Assembly (NCBI GenBank): GCA_964522805.1
Contig: CAZFWP010000096.1
Span: forward strand, 1 to 6,742
Length of the DNA stretch: 6,742 nucleotides
Origin: CAZBYL01 sp964522805
Lineage (GTDB): Bacteria > Synergistota > Synergistia > Synergistales > Synergistaceae
Direction of reading: 5' to 3'
Of this stretch, positions 5,209 through 6,742 are shown one piece after another. Made by a program: the position numbers and the translations under genes. Below the pieces are notes generated by a model. That model was not told the DNA's origin and did no database searches. It saw nothing but the letters and a program-made list of their open reading frames with translations. How positions within the stretch are numbered: the first letter of the stretch is position 1; each line of letters opens with the position of its first letter.

Positions 5209-6459
5209 ATGAAAGAGACATGTGCGGATATAGTAATCGAAAACGCGGCTCAACTGCTTACGTGTAGTGAGAGTGCCTCTGATTTTGCAGGAATAATGGA
5301 CGGCGGCTGTATAGCGGCTGTTGGAGAAAAGATTCTCGCTGTAGGTTCTAAGAGCGAGATTTTGCCATATATTGGGGATGCCACAAAACGCATCGATGCA
5401 TCCGGCAAAGTAGTAATGCCGGGTTTTGTCGACTGCCATACCCACGTTGTCTTTGGCGGTACCAGGGTGGAGGAGTATTGCGCCAGGCTGGAAACCGATG
5501 ATCTAAATGAGCTGAAACGCCGCAAAGTGCCTATGGGCATTATGGTGACGCTTTCATCTACCAGAGGCGTTGACACAGAAGAACTATACAGACAGACTGA
5601 GCCGCGCGTGCGCCAGATGATCGAGAGCGGAACCACGACGCTGGAAAGCAAAAGCGGATACAGCCTGGAAAAACAAGGCGAAATGAACCAGCTCAAAGTG
5701 AGTCGTCTTCTCGGTGAACGTTTGCCCATAGACATCTCATCGACCTTCCTTGGCGCTCACGGGTGGCCCCCTGATGTAGAAAAAAACCGCTATATGGATA
5801 TACTGATCAACGAGATGATCCCGGCTGCAGGAGAATCAGGGCTTGCAGAGTGCTGCGACATCTGGTGCGATGCCGGACACTATGAGGCAGATGAATGCCG
5901 GGAAATTCTTCAGGCAGGGCGCGATTGCGGCATGGAGCCTAAAATACATGCCGGTGCATACTCCTACGTGGGCGGCGAGGACTTGGCTGCGGAAATGGGA
6001 ATGTACTCGGCCGACCACCTGAACTACACGCCTAAATCAGCGCTGAAAAAGCTGGCGGACGCCAAAGTTACGGGAGTTGTTCTTCCCGGTATAGACTTTG
6101 CTGTTAATCACCCACTCTTCTTCGATCCGCGCCCCATGTACGAGGCGGGCTTGGAACTGGGAATGGCGACAAACTGCTGCCCCGGCTGCTGGTGCACCTC
6201 TATGCCCTTTATCATTGCTCTGGCCTGCCGCCAGCACCACATGTCCCCGGCGATGGCTCTTAGAGCTGCCACCTTTGGCAGTGCTAAGGCCCTCAAAAGA
6301 GAAAATACGATAGGTTCGCTGGAAGCCGGCAAGCAGGCGGATATACTGATACTCGACATCCCCACATATGAAGATATAGCTTACAGACTTGGACAAAACC
6401 CGGTGGATACTGTAATCAAAAAGGGGAAAATAACAGTCCGTGGCGGTAAAATGCTTTAA
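5209..6459 (+). CDS. hutI: imidazolonepropionase family amidohydrolase, altered catalytic residues
   Basis: The protein has 416 residues from ATG 5209, normal for HutI. Canonical HutI is a metal-dependent cytosolic amidohydrolase that opens 4-imidazolone-5-propanoate to N-formimino-glutamate. Visible hallmarks are the metal-binding pair DCHTH (His77, His79), GGTRVEE with the substrate Arg86, SGYSLE with Tyr151, TFLGAH with His184, KIHA with the third metal His247, SADHL with His270, and the C-terminal IGSLEAGKQADILI. Two positions are unusual. Where other HutI proteins have HADEF, this has HAGAY, so the catalytic Glu (Glu252 in Bacillus subtilis, from memory) is Ala250. Where they have the metal-ligand Asp in TDFNP (Asp324), this has TNCCPG, so Asn322. 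Four cysteines (323, 324, 327, 329) cluster there. The frame is intact with no sign of decay, so an altered mechanism, metal or substrate is more likely than a pseudogene. It is followed after 33 bases by the cyclodeaminase gene. Confidence 0.87.
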   Translation: MKETCADIVIENAAQLLTCSESASDFAGIMDGGCIAAVGEKILAVGSKSEILPYIGDATKRIDASGKVVMPGFVDCHTHVVFGGTRVEEYCARLETDDLNELKRRKVPMGIMVTLSSTRGVDTEELYRQTEPRVRQMIESGTTTLESKSGYSLEKQGEMNQLKVSRLLGERLPIDISSTFLGAHGWPPDVEKNRYMDILINEMIPAAGESGLAECCDIWCDAGHYEADECREILQAGRDCGMEPKIHAGAYSYVGGEDLAAEMGMYSADHLNYTPKSALKKLADAKVTGVVLPGIDFAVNHPLFFDPRPMYEAGLELGMATNCCPGCWCTSMPFIIALACRQHHMSPAMALRAATFGSAKALKRENTIGSLEAGKQADILILDIPTYEDIAYRLGQNPVDTVIKKGKITVRGGKML

Positions 6460-6492
6460 CAATATGCCTAAATTAAATCTGGAGGAAGAACA

Positions 6493-6742
6493 ATGTTTTA
6501 TGAAGTTATCGAAAAAATAATGGACAGCAAGGATACTACAGTCGGCGGCGGCTCTGCCTCTGCCGTAGCCGGAGCCATGGCCGCGGGGCTTGTCGGTATG
6601 GTGGCGCGCCTCTCAACCGGTAAGGACTATGGGCTCACCGATGAAAGATACATCGCTATCGCCGAAGAACTTGACGGTTACGCCGCTGCTTTGAGAGAAG
6701 GAGCTGTGGAGGACACAAAATCATACCTTGGCATCAAAGCCG
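6493..6742 (+). CDS. cyclodeaminase/cyclohydrolase family protein (FTCD C-terminal domain), N-terminal part only
   Basis: ATG 6493 follows GGAGG (6481-6485) at a 7-base spacing, 33 bases after the hutI stop, and the frame runs off the window after 83 complete codons. The glycine-rich TTVGGGSASAVAG (15-27) and the helix AGLVGMVARLSTGK match the start of the formimidoyl-tetrahydrofolate cyclodeaminase fold. AVEDTKSYLGIKA at the end matches the folate-site helix region. Members either deaminate 5-formimino-tetrahydrofolate to 5,10-methenyl-tetrahydrofolate with release of ammonia, or hydrolyse methenyl-tetrahydrofolate (FchA). The hut setting favours the first role. Because it begins directly with this domain it is a stand-alone protein, not the C-terminal half of a mammalian-type fusion. 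A separate formiminotransferase would be expected nearby, possibly downstream. Confidence 0.85.
   Translation, partial: MFYEVIEKIMDSKDTTVGGGSASAVAGAMAAGLVGMVARLSTGKDYGLTDERYIAIAEELDGYAAALREGAVEDTKSYLGIKA

Noticed and set aside
5209..6459. hutI as a decaying pseudogene because of the lost catalytic residues
   Set aside because: The frame is full length with a perfect ribosome site, all other functional motifs are retained, and the changes are concentrated in the pocket, not scattered.

Overview
The window looks like a chromosomal stretch from an anaerobic, amino-acid-fermenting bacterium. It carries a histidine-degradation (hut) cluster, an orphan branched-chain-amino-acid-type binding protein with a Gram-negative-style signal peptide, a membrane diguanylate cyclase, strong Shine-Dalgarno sites and cysteine-rich enzymes. 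A member of the Synergistota is my best guess, but this is inferred from gene content and style. Anaerobic Firmicutes (for example Negativicutes) are not excluded.

Layout from left to right. Positions 1-204 hold the 3' end of an unidentified, AT-rich gene (about 34% G+C by my count) closed by an intrinsic terminator at 230-272. A near-consensus sigma-70 promoter (330-358) then drives a single gene (424-1698, TTG start) for a two-pass membrane diguanylate cyclase with a Cache-like extracytoplasmic sensor. It converges on a periplasmic binding protein gene on the minus strand (1845-3002), and the two share a bidirectional terminator (1775-1813). The 379-base region 3003-3381 separates the divergent binding-protein and hut genes. 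It is dense in small repeats: a 16-bp tandem duplication, two TATCAAA copies 11 bp apart plus one inverted, a 16-bp palindrome, a 24-bp palindrome over a candidate -10, and a UACG-tetraloop hairpin.

The rightward cluster is hutU (3382-5100, urocanase family), hutI (5209-6459, imidazolonepropionase family) and the first 83 codons of a cyclodeaminase/cyclohydrolase gene (FTCD C-terminal domain family, 6493 to the window end). In the canonical pathway HutU makes imidazolone-propionate, HutI opens it to formiminoglutamate, and after transfer of the formimino group to tetrahydrofolate the cyclodeaminase releases ammonia and gives methenyl-tetrahydrofolate. Histidase (hutH) and a glutamate formiminotransferase are not in the window. 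A 12-bp-stem intrinsic terminator lies between hutU and hutI, so the downstream genes are probably expressed below hutU or under attenuation.

The most interesting point is that both hut enzymes depart from the textbook sequences at active-site positions while keeping the family scaffold. HutI has Ala at the usual catalytic Glu (residue 250) and Asn at the usual metal-ligand Asp (residue 322), next to a new cluster of four cysteines. HutU has lost the canonical TDQTSAHDP and HHGGGVG motifs but keeps the glycine-rich NAD site and the signature cysteine. This pairing suggests either a divergent anaerobe-type Hut clade or a related pathway acting on a modified imidazole substrate. The comparisons with canonical proteins are from memory, not from an alignment run here.
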